DNA from: Platycnemis pennipes
Taxonomy: Eukaryota; Arthropoda; Insecta; Odonata; Platycnemididae
Direction of reading: 5' to 3'
DNA length: 64,000 nt
Assembly (NCBI GenBank): GCA_933228895.1
Contig: OW121848.1
Coordinates: forward strand, 138,464,615 to 138,528,614
Position 1 is the first letter of the stretch. The number at the start of each line of letters is the position of its first letter. The translations under genes were made by a program, and so were the position numbers. The notes beneath the pieces were generated by a model. That model did not search any database and was not told the DNA's origin. It was given only the letters and a program-made list of their open reading frames with translations. Positions 49,601 to 59,232 of the stretch are shown one piece after another.

Positions 49601-51374
49601 ACAAAAATCTTATACGTACTTGTAGAAGCTGAGGAAATTCGACCTGAGGGGGTTGAGATAATGCTGTGATTTGGGTTTATGCCCCTATCAACCATATTTC
49701 TCTCTTCTTTCAAGGTTATTTCCTGCCTTATTTGTACCACCCAAAATACTCATCCTAATTTCTCCCGCTTCCTTCCTTACCCAGAATTCTTCTCTTTCTG
49801 TAACGGCCGGCCTACCCTGACCTACTCTTACAACCCCCTAAATTTTTTTTTCACCCCTACCATACCAAATACGTCCTACTTTGTTTTACGCCCATCAAGC
49901 TCTCCATCCTCCCACAAGTCAGCAATATTTTCAGTGATGATGTTAAAAATATTTTACGAACCCCAACTTACTATGGCAGACTGGACCATAATCATAAAGT
50001 TAGAGAAATAGATTGCCGAACTGACAGATTCAAAATGTCCTTTTTCCCTCGCACAATTAGAGATACGAATAACGGTAAATATGTCCTATCGGAGAGTAGC
50101 AATGAATAGCATTGGTATGAGTACTTAAAGCTAACCCTACTAACAAAATGTTTTTGCATGTTTGCTTTGCAATTTCTATCTTTTTTAAATAGTGTAGTTC
50201 TGACCACTATATTAATACTATTCCTTTTTTATGCATGATATGTAGTGCATGTTTGGTGAGCAATCACCCCCTGCCACACACCCTTGTGGTGGCTTGCAGG
50301 GTATTATGTAGATGTAGATGAAGTCCTATCTCAGTCACCTTATGCCTTTCTTTCACCTCTAATTAATATTAGGGTCACGTTTCGCAATGCCAAGGTCAAC
50401 ATCAGTATCCCTAACCTATTATTGACATGTACTCAACAGTCGCAATCATCATAAGTGTGCACAATGGAGAAAAAAATCGTGGATAAATATTTACAGAATA
50501 CGAAAAATACCATTAATATATGTATTAAAGTAATATGGGTAGTATGTGGAGAAAGATCGGGCCGTTTACGTTCACTTCTTCCATCGACTCCCCGCCTCAG
50601 GTTAAGTTATATTGCAAATATGATGCACAATAACTTAAGGTGTATTCAATAGCGCCATGGAGTTGAATAATTGATTTTTAATCCAAAATCCATCATTCCT
50701 CAAAGGTTCCTTCATTAAGATCGTATCATTCGGGGGAAAATTAGATTATTTCACTGATAGAGTTCTACACTTCAGATTGGATTTAATATTTTCTGGGACG
50801 TTGCAACGAGAAAAGTGACTGTTTTTGCCTGGAGTCTTAAGCTATGTGACGCATGAGGTGTTGTCCATGTTCCTTTTCCTAAAAACCTTAACCCTCCGCA
50901 ACAATAATAAAAAATTATGATTTGGCTGCTTCATCGCGTAAACAAGAACTGAATTAATATGGGCCATTATATGAGTCTCAGTTTTAAATCATTAATGGTC
51001 TACTCTGGATATCAAAATATCTGCATGCGTTGTAAATCATAAACGGGTTGTGGCCTGAACACTCTGGTGTGGATAAAAGTAAAAACTTACAAACTATTAG
51101 GAAGAGTGTTTTCGGAATAGAGCGTGATAAATATCGGATATATTAATCTAGTTCAAAAGTGTATAATGAGAATAAGCGTGTCTTCTCATAATCTGATATC
51201 ATGACTTATTTTCTTTCAGGGAAAATAATTATGACAATCCTTCCGCCAATTCCAACCAAGGGCAAGAGTCTTGCAGAACTAGATGCCCTCATCGAAGAAA
51301 CGAGGAATGCTATGGTCGAAGTCCACCACAAAACTTCGAAGGAGGTGGAAACATACGCTCGTCCCATAAAATGA
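37435..51374 (+). CDS. 1-acyl-sn-glycerol-3-phosphate acyltransferase, plus-strand paralogue (five exons)
   Basis: Same enzyme class as the minus-strand gene: acylation of lysophosphatidic acid at sn-2 to phosphatidic acid in the ER membrane. Joined coding exons 37435-37604, 38053-38186, 38906-39087, 39906-40071 and 51220-51374 give 807 nt, 268 residues, typical for AGPAT1/2. All junctions are GT-AG and in frame. Visible are N-terminal hydrophobic segments (about residues 6-20 and 26-47), motif I NHQSCID (93-99, catalytic His94 and Asp99), motif II GTIYIDR (135-141), motif III FPEGTR (168-173) and motif IV EAPLLPVV. The protein ends shortly after the LPPIPTKG block. Intron 4 is 11.1 kb. Divergent from its paralogue, 5.3 kb between start codons. 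Confidence 0.94.
37605..38052. other. intron 1 of the plus-strand AGPAT gene
   Basis: 448 bp, AT-rich, GTTAGT donor and CATAG acceptor. Nothing else seen. Confidence 0.85.
38053..38186 (+). CDS. plus-strand AGPAT exon 2 (motif I)
   Basis: 134 nt, residues 57-101. Encodes GLKWEIRG and motif I NHQSCID. Donor GTAAGT. Same length and phase as in the minus-strand paralogue. Confidence 0.95.
38187..38905. other. intron 2 of the plus-strand AGPAT gene
   Basis: 719 bp, AT-rich. The minus-strand frame 38790-39068 overlaps exon 3 and is an antisense shadow. Confidence 0.85.
38906..39087 (+). CDS. plus-strand AGPAT exon 3 (motif II)
   Basis: 182 nt, residues 102-162. Encodes WPFGLGAWLWGTIYIDR, which includes motif II. 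TTTTCAG acceptor, GTATGA donor. Residue 102 is Val, where the paralogue has Gly. Confidence 0.95.
39088..39905. other. intron 3 of the plus-strand AGPAT gene
   Basis: 818 bp, AT-rich, ending in a pyrimidine tract and TCTAG. Nothing else seen. Confidence 0.85.
39906..40071 (+). CDS. plus-strand AGPAT exon 4 (motifs III and IV)
   Basis: 166 nt, residues 163-217. Encodes MFPEGTR, then six residues, then LPFKKGAF and LLPVVNSRYYF. It is 63 nt shorter than exon 4 of the paralogue, exactly the length of that gene's insertion. Donor GTAAGT. Confidence 0.95.
40579..40665 (-). mobile_element. decayed copy of the GGA tRNA-like repeat
   Basis: TTGACTGGGACTCATTG and CCCCTGATTAACAACCAGGTG match the minus-strand tRNA-like sequence at 13721-13790. 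The outer flank TTTCCACAAAGAAAAATAAT matches the flank of that foldback arm. This shows the repeat unit includes sequence outside the tRNA part. Confidence 0.55.
41447..41757 (-). mobile_element. tRNA-derived SINE, family S1, near-complete copy
   Basis: Minus-strand copy with the end block (GGAGGCGACCGACAGCTGAG), body (GGACGGAGTATTGAACTTGA, GCCCTCCACTAGGCACTC) and tRNA head (GGGATGGGAGGCCAGTACTC) in the expected order. Good agreement with 33178-33480 defines a unit of about 310 bp. Confidence 0.85.
41903..42212 (+). mobile_element. snapback element 3 with 12 bp direct repeats and hammerhead-like core
   Basis: The 12-mer AAGTAAGACCAA occurs at 41903-41914 and 42201-42212. Between them are two arms of roughly 100 bp (about 41915-42019 and 42066-42168) that are almost perfect reverse complements around a loop of about 50 nt. 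The right arm holds TTGATGA (about 42069-42075), a GATTG/CAATC hairpin and GAAAA, a decayed version of the core seen in the elements at 46246-46577 and 59233-59601. The core is present in both arms, in opposite orientation. No coding capacity. Confidence 0.75.
42235..42335 (-). mobile_element. tRNA-derived SINE relic, second type
   Basis: On the minus strand, GGTAGCTCCCCTACGG (A-box region) is followed by GGTCCCGGGTCGAGTAG (B-box region) at tRNA spacing. The body differs from family S1. Boundaries are approximate. Confidence 0.5.
43390..43560 (-). mobile_element. SINE S1, strongly diverged copy
   Basis: GACGTCTCATCCGAAGGACGG, AATTGAACTTGAAATGC and GGCCTTCGGAATGGGAAG appear in the same order as in the minus-strand copy at 41447-41757. 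Many substitutions. Confidence 0.6.
43878..43893. repeat. poly-C run
   Basis: Sixteen consecutive Cs followed by TCCC. It may vary in length between individuals and be error-prone in assembly. Confidence 0.9.
46246..46577 (+). mobile_element. snapback element 4, carrying a nested element in its left arm
   Basis: The arms (about 46452-46493 and 46533-46577) pair over some 43 bp. Between them lies GTGATGA, T, a perfect GACGA-TCAA-TCGTC hairpin, TAAAC, CCGG, GTC (46494-46527). This is the hammerhead-like core with G12 changed to T and C3 changed to G. The left arm is interrupted by element 2 (46260-46451). When that insert is disregarded, the arm continues into TATTGCGTAAAC at 46247-46258, which matches the outer part of the right arm. 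Confidence 0.65.
46248..46463 (+). mobile_element. snapback element 2, nested, with 12 bp direct repeats and hammerhead-like core
   Basis: ATTGCGTAAACT occurs exactly at 46248-46259 and 46452-46463, enclosing 192 bp. Arms of about 47 bp (46260-46306 and 46370-46416) are reverse complements with few mismatches. Just before the right arm lies CTGAAGA (46332-46338), a GCAG/CTGC hairpin, GAAAC (46358-46362), TGTT, GTC (46367-46369). CTGAAGA fits the hammerhead consensus CUGANGA. The element lies within the left arm of element 4 and is therefore younger. Confidence 0.72.
47442..47567. repeat. possible small MITE
   Basis: The perfect 11 bp inverted ends GCTACGTAACG and CGTTACGTAGC enclose 104 bp of AT-rich sequence. 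A target duplication is not clear. Further TACGTAA motifs nearby (for example 47797) weaken the case. Confidence 0.35.
48200..48365 (+). mobile_element. 3' end of a LINE with (GAT)n tail
   Basis: The plus-strand frame near 48278-48330 reads RLADRRIERKAASNQS then stop. This resembles the C-terminal end common in one group of arthropod LINEs. It is followed within about 15 bp by a GATGATGATGATGAT microsatellite, a typical LINE tail. The upstream part is not recognisable. Confidence 0.5.
49420..49600 (-). mobile_element. two tRNA-like relics
   Basis: Two B-box-like sites on the minus strand, GGGATCGAATCC (about 49433-49444) and GAAATTCGAATCCGGG (about 49553-49568), stand about 120 bp apart. They suggest two tandem or nested tRNA-derived repeat heads. 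The bodies are not assigned. Confidence 0.4.
49923..50322 (+). mobile_element. LINE family A 3' end with C-terminal coding remnant
   Basis: The plus-strand frame from about 49930 reads FSDDVKNILRTPTYYGRLDH, then REIDCRTDRFKMSFFPRTI, without stops for about 50 codons. It corresponds to the C-terminus of the LINE at 2205-4095 (which has REIDCRTDRFKMAY). It is followed by the family tail CCCCCTGCCACACACCC and two GATGTA hexamers ending at 50320. 5'-truncated. The FFPRTI ending marks a different subfamily from the copy at 2205-4095. Confidence 0.8.
51220..51374 (+). CDS. plus-strand AGPAT exon 5 (C-terminus and stop)
   Basis: After a TTTCTTTCAG acceptor, 155 nt encode residues 218-268 beginning KIIMTILPPIPTKG and ending ARPIK with TGA at 51372-51374. 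Phase and conserved block equal exon 5 of the paralogue, but there is no Ser/Pro-rich extension. Confidence 0.93.
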
Positions 51375-52774
51375 ATAGTGCTAGCATTTTGCAGAGATCT
51401 CGGGTTTTGTTATGAACACGTGATACTTATTACCAAAGATTCTCGACTTTTTTATTTTTGTGAACTGTTTTTACCGAAATAAGATTTTTCATAAATATTT
51501 TTTAAATAGTTGGGAGTTGAGACAATCAGTTTTTATGTAAGAATCACTTTGGATGATTGGTCGCGTTCAGACACAACATTTGAGGAACCGGTGACAATTT
51601 CCAGATGAACGCCCTGTGGTTTTGTCGACATTGTACTAATTAGGGACCAGAAAGATTTTATACCGGCTCAGTACCTAGTCGGCTCTGTCGTGGTTCGAAA
51701 ATGGCAAGATTTTTTGTAATAATATCGACTGGTCCCGATTTCAACTGGCAACTTGTTGTTTTTGTCGAGGCTTTGGCGACACGACATCAGCGTTATTAAA
51801 ATTCTAGAATATTGGGCCCTTACCGGTTAATAAATTAGGAGCAACAATAAAATATTCGATGACCGATGAATCTGAGCACCCCAATGAAAATTCTTTCTTT
51901 TCATTCATATATAGATTTTCCTGTTTTTACCCCCTCCGTACTGCATATAATCGAAAATATTTCGATTTAATTCGTGGGTGACGGGACCATATACAGACTT
52001 TCTGGATCTTACCATTGGCGCATTTTTTCAAGTAAGCTCATCATCCTCCGTGTTTACCGGTGACTGACCGCTTACTCCCAAAAATCTGTTGAGCGCGACC
52101 AATGCATTTTTCCTAAGACGCCAAAGTGGTTGGAGTGCTCCTAGCTGAAGACATTTTCTTATCGAATTTATGGGATCATTGGAAATCGAGTGAGTAAGGT
52201 TACTCCTCGTATTTGGGTCCGACTTTGGGACACGGACTTTGGATCACTTACATTTCTCTCCGCGAGAAGTGGATAAGTCATCAGACAGAAGTATTGTACT
52301 TAGGTAGTTGATGTGTCGATCACGCGCCACGAGAAATGTGCTAATTTATTACTGTCAAGTATCATTCGGGATTTGTGTATTGCATCTCTTTTGCTGATCC
52401 AAAGAGGCATGAGCATTATAATGGTTGTAGTAATTTTCCTGGAAACGGTAACCCAAGTTTGTAACAATATGCTGTTTTAAATAAACTTGAAAAAATTCAC
52501 GTGTGTCATTTCATTGCATCGCAGTGAAGCCCAAGCATGTTACTCAAATATCTACAACCTCAAGCTCCGCCTCGCATATTCAATGGACAGTTACCATAAT
52601 TTCAGCTATCTGGTAACTATTTCAAATGCATTCCCACAGTTTAAGCCATCTTGTGACGTACGGAGTGAATCTATGATTCCGTTTCTTCTATTACTTTTAT
52701 GTAATTTTATATCCTCTCGTATTGTATAATCTTATCTGTAGATCGGATGTTTCGGTGTTATTTTATGGAGGAAT
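51375..52774. other. 3' UTR and flank of the plus-strand AGPAT gene
   Basis: No coding signal. AATAAAATATTCG (about 51846) and AAATAAACTTGAAAAAATTC (about 52478) contain possible polyadenylation hexamers. No repeat family recognised. Confidence 0.45.
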
Positions 52775-52845
52775 TCGTTGGCGGTGGGGTATATTTCTCC
52801 CCTGTTAACTTGAGGTCGTGGTTTCGAGTCCCGCCCGGGGAGGTA
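52775..52845 (+). mobile_element. tRNA-like sequence
   Basis: A good B-box and T-arm (GGTTTCGAGTCCCGCC) and a closing CCGGGGA are preceded at tRNA spacing by a poor D-arm and a mismatched anticodon stem. The acceptor stem is not complete, so it is likely a tRNA-derived repeat head and not a tRNA gene. Confidence 0.45.
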
Positions 52846-53109
52846 ATTAACCTTCCGGGGGAGGATTTTTGTGTAGTTCTTTCATTTTATTGTTAGAGAG
52901 GACTTCATAGTCCTAAATTTGTTGAAAAAACTAAGACACGTAACAACACGCTCAAAATTGCATTGAAAAATTGAACGGAGAATTCCCACAGTGTGGTGAA
53001 GTAGCTGATTTACAGTCAAGAAATAAATGTAAAAGCCATCATTCACCGTCATTTAACAATTCTAAGGTTGATTAACTACGGTGCTAATAACTATTCATTC
53101 CTATTCGTT

Positions 53110-53432
53110 GGTGGCTTAGTTACATTCTAGCACTTCTTCGTTCTTAAATCTCTCCTTACTTGGCCCAATGACTTATCCTTTCGTCTTCTTTGTGGGGGAT
53201 TTCCTTCTCTTTTTCCCTAGATTATGTTCTTGACTAATCCATCATGTCTCAGGGTGTGTTTAATCCGCCTGGTTCTTCTCTGTCCTTCTTCTGCTGTGCT
53301 CCATAGAGACCTTTCCTCCTCAGTTCTGCACACTTCTTCATTGTCATTTTACCTGTCGATTCAACCTTAAGCATCTTATCCCGACGCTGAATATCGGGGG
53401 CCTCTATTTTTTCCTGACCTGCCTTACGATGG
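53110..53432 (-). mobile_element. degenerate LINE C-terminal fragment
   Basis: On the minus strand, one frame reads RTRRIKHTLRHDGLVKNII (53227-53283), stop, then GKREGNPPQRRRKDKSLGQV. This matches the conserved LINE end of the type GHVLRHDGLL...EGKREG(R)GRPR. A preceding frame contains MLKVESTGKMTMKK, corresponding to the block before it. Several stops and a frameshift; no tail identified. Confidence 0.6.
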
Positions 53433-54107
53433 AATATTTTTCTTTGCTGCTCTCAGTATAAAAGAAAAACGAATGGTAGCTTCGCGATTGTTTATAGTGA
53501 TTTTAGAATCTTTCCTAGGGGACAGTGACATCTTAGAAGCTCAATAACACCTTACGAGTGCACCTCTATGGACCATAATGGCGATTGAGAACTTGCTCCA
53601 GTAGGTACTCGCAAAAAAAAATTGCCTCTGGTATCAGGAACTCTGGGCAGTATGGAGGTGCGTGCAATGTCCCGACCCGTGGTTCTTTCCCGGTCCAAGA
53701 AACCTTTTTCCTCTGGCACTTTTCAAAGCTTTTCCAATGGTCCATGATTTAGAACCATAGGATGTGACTGTTCAATTTGTTCTTGTACTGCTTCCTTTTT
53801 TTTTGCAAATGCGCCCCCTCTAAATGCCAAACCCTAGCTTTGGTACCGTTACTTGGGAAAGAATATCTGCAAGTAACAAGATGATGGAAGGGAGGGGGAA
53901 GTGGGACTTTATTATTTGATCCAGTGATTGATAACTTCAACAGGGATCGTTAGCATTATTATAATGCTGAAAAAAGTGCCTTTGTATCTTTAAGATATGT
54001 AAGTTATCCTAAATCTGACAGGAAAAATCAGTCCGTTTGTTCGGCACAAATTGAATGCGGATGGGAGGTAACTTCGACAGAGTAAAATCATGACATGATT
54101 TGCAGTT
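53433..54107. other. intergenic stretch
   Basis: No supported gene. The 63-codon minus frame (53749-53940) lacks any motif. Confidence 0.5.
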
Positions 54108-54111
54108 TTAA
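54108..54111. repeat. piggyBac target site duplication, left (TTAA)
   Basis: TTAA immediately outside the left inverted end CCTTTTACAG. Its partner lies at 57039-57042. Duplication of TTAA is the hallmark of piggyBac integration. Confidence 0.8.
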
Positions 54112-57038
54112 CCTTTTACAGACCGAATTCATTTCTGAACCGATTTCAATGATTCCTTTTGCTATTCTGTATAGTTCAATGGCTAATTAAGATATATTTC
54201 AAAGGAAAAGGCAAGCAAAAATTTTTTAAAGTGTTTTGGAGCATGTTCCCAAAAGGGAACATTGGACATTGAAGTGAATAAAATGCTAAAAATTTAACTT
54301 TTGACGAGGCTCTCATAATTTTCAAAAATAACATCAATGTGGTATATAATATATGATTTAATGATTATAGAGCAATAAATCATTGATTTCAAAGAATATT
54401 ATTGCCTTCCCTGGAAAAATAATTACCCTTGATGTATTGGAAAACAATGGGGATACTTGTTTTTCTCCCTCGCGGAACACTGGAGTCTAGTTTTTTTTTC
54501 TGCAGACTACTCATCTACCTTGGAATGATTTACCTAAAATGTGCCCCCCTGTATTCTGAAACGTGTCTTAGGCCCTGGACGAGTCTATACTTTGGGTAGG
54601 GGTGCATGACACTCGTCACTACATCATGTAGCAATTCAAAGTGAGTTTTTGCCCCTTCCCATGGATTTCCCGATGTACATACAAGCCATGAACATATAAC
54701 ACTCATATTTAGGCCATTATAAAATAGATTCTACCATTTCTTGCTTCAACGTTTTGGCCTGTAGTTACTAACAAGTCTGTCCAATAGATCAACTCCCCCC
54801 TTTCGTCTATTATATTTTTTTACCAAATGCAGTTGCGTTATTTCAATCTTCTTCTTGTCCTTGCTTGAAAATCTCCTTACAGTGCATAGTGGTTCCTGAG
54901 TGTAGCAGTTGGATGCTAATGTCACCATTGAATTATCATTCCATGAGCACATAAATACCACTCCGTCACACTGAATGTAAAAATCACTTTGTTAGATTTT
55001 GCCATTACCTTTGAAGGTTTTAGCAAACATTCGGCTATCTTTTCTTCCCGAATAATACCTGTTGCATTTATGCTCTTCTATTCCCACTCTAACAGCAATG
55101 AAAACGAAGAAAATAGATGGAAAAATATGCCTCAACCTGCTCAGAATGCTCTACGATTTCCGAAAGATCAGATACATACTATCCTAATTCCTATCGGACC
55201 AGTAAAATGATTTTCCTTTCCCACATATATCTGCATTACATATGGATACCCTGAAGATGAGCATAGCATCCAGACTTTATATCCAAAATAAACGAGTTTC
55301 CCTTAGATAAGCATTTTACTTAAATGATGACCATATTATGGAACCATGGTCTCATCCAAGGCTTTACAAAAGATGCCAAATTGCGTAAGATTTTTTCCTA
55401 GTTCTTTGTCCAATGGTGACATTTTTCCTAATTTGCCATCCTTCTGCAAAGTTTTGCTGTCTGATAAGTGAAAATATGGTTTTATCTCCTTGAAACGATT
55501 CCTCGGCATCAATAAAGGGTTTATGGGAATTGATATAGGTATCTTCTGCACCACTACAAAAGTTCGTGGGAGGGCTGTGTGATATCCACTGAACAAATTG
55601 ATTCCAAAAAAGTGACCAATCCCTTCAAATATCGTATAAAGAAATGCACCTTTTTGTCGAGCGTATAGAGAGGGCATATCAGCTACATGACCCAAATATT
55701 CCTGTGGTAAATACTTCATAAAGAGTTCAATCGGTTAAAAGCAATCAGCTTCTCCAGATGACTGGCCAAACTCGGCATTGGCTCAGGAGAAGACTCTTTC
55801 CGAAACTGCTGCACCTTCTTTCAAATTATGGCTGTATACCTACATTTTTTCAATTACTTTTCAGAATTATGAATGAATGAATTGAAAAAATAAAATTTTT
55901 TGAACTCCTAAGAGACCCTTATTCATAATTTTATGATGCACAGAACCGTGTGTATATGATGCTAAAAATATATATTTTACTAACTTTGTCCCTCAGCAGT
56001 GTTTAGCTAGAAAACCCTTTTTTCTCAAAGCAAGCGGTTTTTTTCTCTAATCCAACCATCATCTCAAGGCGGTAAAGTGAGGCTGATTTTCCCACATGTA
56101 TCAGCAGGGGTTATTTCTCCAAGGCATTTTCATCAACTTCCAATGCATCTGTCAAATGTCTTCATCAAGAGGAAGCTGACACAATTCATATTTTGACAGT
56201 TCAGTTCATCATTCTTTATTATGTCCAAGTACCCGAATACTTCTTCTATCGTATGACTCTACTTTGAGCATAATTTTTGAAAGACTGAAAAAATGAAATT
56301 TGAAACTCAAAGAATGTAAACACAATCTGGATTCTTTGAATGACTAAACTGAATAAAACACTTGAGACGAAACAACCTGAAGAAACAGAGTGCATTGAAA
56401 GACTAACCTCAGCCAAACGTTTAGCGAAAAAAAAACCTGTGACAACTCACCCTTATCTAATTTTTAGTAAAGCATTATAAAATATAGTAGCGAGTTTCAA
56501 CCATTTCACAATTTCAGAGTTTAGATATGAATAGGCAACAGTAACAACAAAGTTTCCTAGTGTCCTCAAATGAGGTGAAAAGCAAAAATATGAAACCAAC
56601 GGAGGTCGGAGAAGCACAATCGGAGTCCATCAAGAATCGCAGGATAAGATGTGCCTACAGTCCAATGTTCCCAAATGGGAACACAGAAATAAATTCTGTT
56701 ATAACTAAAAAAATACTGCAATCAAATCACCAAATAAACAATATTACAATGCAAGAGACGTTAGAGTATTGTAAAAATGAGCATTTACCCCATAATAGTT
56801 AATGTAGAAAAAAATATTGAACAAATCACGTGTTCACTACAAAGGTTTGAAATTAGCCCTTTTTCAAAAATATACAATTAATGACCTATGCATACAGAAG
56901 TCATGCGTTTCATTTCATAAATTACTTGAATATATTTTCTACACAAGAAAAGGCATAAAAGCAATTACAGATGTGAAATATAATTTTCATGAATTTTTAA
57001 AAATCTGTTTCTAAATGGGAACATTGGACTGTAAAAGG
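54112..57038 (-). mobile_element. piggyBac-family DNA transposon, decayed but with both ends
   Basis: The inverted ends CCTTTTACAG (54112-54121) and CTGTAAAAGG (57029-57038) are bounded by TTAA on each side, giving an element of 2927 bp. Subterminal palindromes TGTTCCC-NNNN-GGGAACA occur at 54244-54261 and 56666-56683, and a half copy lies next to the right end, as expected for transposase binding sites. The interior encodes a broken transposase on the minus strand. With both ends intact, the element could still be moved by a related transposase in trans (inference). Confidence 0.85.
54746..55740 (-). pseudogene. piggyBac-type transposase (DDE_Tnp_1_7), broken
   Basis: Cut-and-paste transposase remnant. 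The upstream part (55336-55719) has the N-terminal block of the domain with YARQKGAFLY and FKEIKPYFHLSD and ends at a stop after KALDETM. The downstream part (54746-54961) has SWNDNSMVTLASN and the highly characteristic YNRRKGGVDLLDRLVSNYRP, which in intact members holds the last catalytic Asp. The segment between them is interrupted by stops and frameshifts. The enzyme cannot be functional as it stands. Confidence 0.85.
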
Positions 57039-57042
57039 TTAA
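57039..57042. repeat. piggyBac target site duplication, right (TTAA)
   Basis: TTAA directly after the right inverted end; partner of 54108-54111. Confidence 0.8.
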
Positions 57043-59232
57043 TTTTTCTCTTCGGAAAAGATCACGTAAGGAGTATTTTGGTAAAATGAAATTGATCAGA
57101 AAATTAGGTATATATGTAGTCCTTAAAGAAAATGGAATCGAATGGGGGATTAAATATAGGCTGTGTGTAAAATATATTTATCTTACGTTTAGTGTGTGAG
57201 GCGTTCCGACAAAACGTTGAAACGTTTGAAAGTCAAATGGATTGATTGCAGGATATAGGTATGTCAATGTCACCTCATTTTCGTGTGGGTAAACGATTGC
57301 AGTCGATTAGTTTCGAAAGAAAATCAATTCATCATGAAATGACGCTTTTTATATTATTGATATCTTGTATACCTATACTTGTCCAAAGTACGCGAAAAGT
57401 AATACATAAGGATCGGTGTATCATAGAGTGGAGGACGCAGTTAATGGCCGTTGGCATAAGATCTTAGAGGTATGGAACACAATAGGTACATACATTCTCG
57501 AAGAGCTCAATCAACCTCTCCATTCGTTCATGCTACCGCTGGAATGTGAAGGACCCCCCCCATTTCCGATACGGACCATTCATTCCACCCTTGTGATAAC
57601 CTTTGTTATTGAGGAAGAAACGTTAGTTTCCATCGAAGTGTTTAGGCGTAGAATGCTCCAGAAGTATTGTTTCCATTGATGGCGATACATTACATAGCAT
57701 TATGAAAGTTTAAATAAGCAATTGGTCTGTCCGGTTTGTGCATACGGTGTATGCTAAACTGAGTGAACTTCACCTCTTCTGGAAATGAGGTTTTTTGATG
57801 AATGTGATGGTTTCGGAGAACTCAGATCGGTCTACGAAATGCTGTACGAATTACTGTATGCAAAACAGTTTCATACTATGAAAAAAAATTAATTTCTGAA
57901 ACTGCATTTTCTGTTCACGTCCGCAAGCTTAATTCATGAATACGCTAGTGTTAAACAATCTGTTCCTTCTGTTTCGTTTGATCGAATAACCTTTCGTTGG
58001 ATTTGAACTTCAGCCCGATGAAATATTTCTAATCGCGAGGTTAAAGGAAACTATGAAATTCCGGAGGGTAAATTTATTTTAAAATCACGGACCATGGTTT
58101 TCATGCGATGCATCAACATCAGGTGTCATTGCATCTAGAGTTGGCCTTTACACACAAAACGAGGGTGGGGCAGAGGAAGTACGAGAGGATGATTAAGGGG
58201 AATTTGGTAATCTCAGAAATACACTGTCAGAGGGTTTAGGAGGGGAGGGAGAGTGGTAGTGTGCTGTGTTTTACGTAACTTAAATGGTTTTTAACTGTGA
58301 AACCTCGTCCCCTACTGATAAGATAGGGTTATAGGGTAGGGGGGGAGGGGCAGAGGGAAGGAAATTATATGGAAAGATATGTGGGACATCTTAAGTGGAA
58401 AATGAGAGTACGAAATTTTGTTAACCAGAAAGTTTAAAATAAAAAAATTTGGCTAATTTTCAATTCTTCCAAGGCGTCCAGCTTCCAAATTTTCTTCTCA
58501 ACACGTAATATTTTTGGTACAAAATTGCTGTTATGTTTGTGTTCTAATATATACTTTGCAAACTATAGGTTTCTAATAAATGTTGGCCGAACTATGATTT
58601 CTGTGGGGAAATTTCTAGATAAAATAACTGTGAAATAAAATTGGAAAATATTGTTTTTACTTTCCACTCGTAGGGTGCAATCCCGCGGTTATTTCATGCC
58701 TAAATCATTAAAGAATATTTGAATTTCATAGCTAATAGAGATTTTGTACCCATTTAAATAATCTTTCACCGTCCATCTTGTCTTGGAAAGGGATAGGATT
58801 CATTATAGTATACGAGAATCTCGGTTCATCATTGTCGAATACGCAGCAACGCTGTTTGTACCCATTTTAAAACAAATGGAATGGCAACTGAGATGTCACT
58901 AAAATGGAACTTTTCATGCTGTTTTACCGAACATTATTATCATTGTTACGGATGCATGGTGACCACCATACACGACAATAGTTCGCCGAAAACTGGTCGC
59001 TTAGTTCCTGGTTGGGTTGAGAGGACTATCCGCAACAACATTTCACAGAGAACATCGCTTCGCACAAGAAATTTAAGATTTTATTTCCTCTCCATGTGAT
59101 CACTTACTCATTACGCTCGCTCCACCAATGCCTGTGAACAACATCAGCTGAAAGAGTGGATTCTAATGCCATTTTTTGTACTTCTTCCAATAGTGTGATG
59201 AAATGCATGTTTTCGAAGGTGTGTTCCTTGCT
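57043..59232. other. intergenic stretch
   Basis: No gene or repeat family recognised. Purine-rich G-runs occur near 58335-58355. Frames up to 87 codons (57416-57679) lack motifs. Confidence 0.5.

Larger units (their letters stand above)
40072..51219. other. intron 4 of the plus-strand AGPAT gene (11.1 kb)
   Basis: Repeat-rich. It contains a tRNA-like relic (40579-40665), SINE S1 copies (41447-41757, 43390-43560), a second SINE type (42235-42335), three hammerhead-like snapback elements (41903-42212 and two nested at 46246-46577), a direct repeat pair (46855-48441), LINE 3' ends (48200-48365, 49923-50322) and tRNA-like relics (49420-49600). The 126-codon minus frame 44010-44390 has no motif I recognise. 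Confidence 0.8.
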
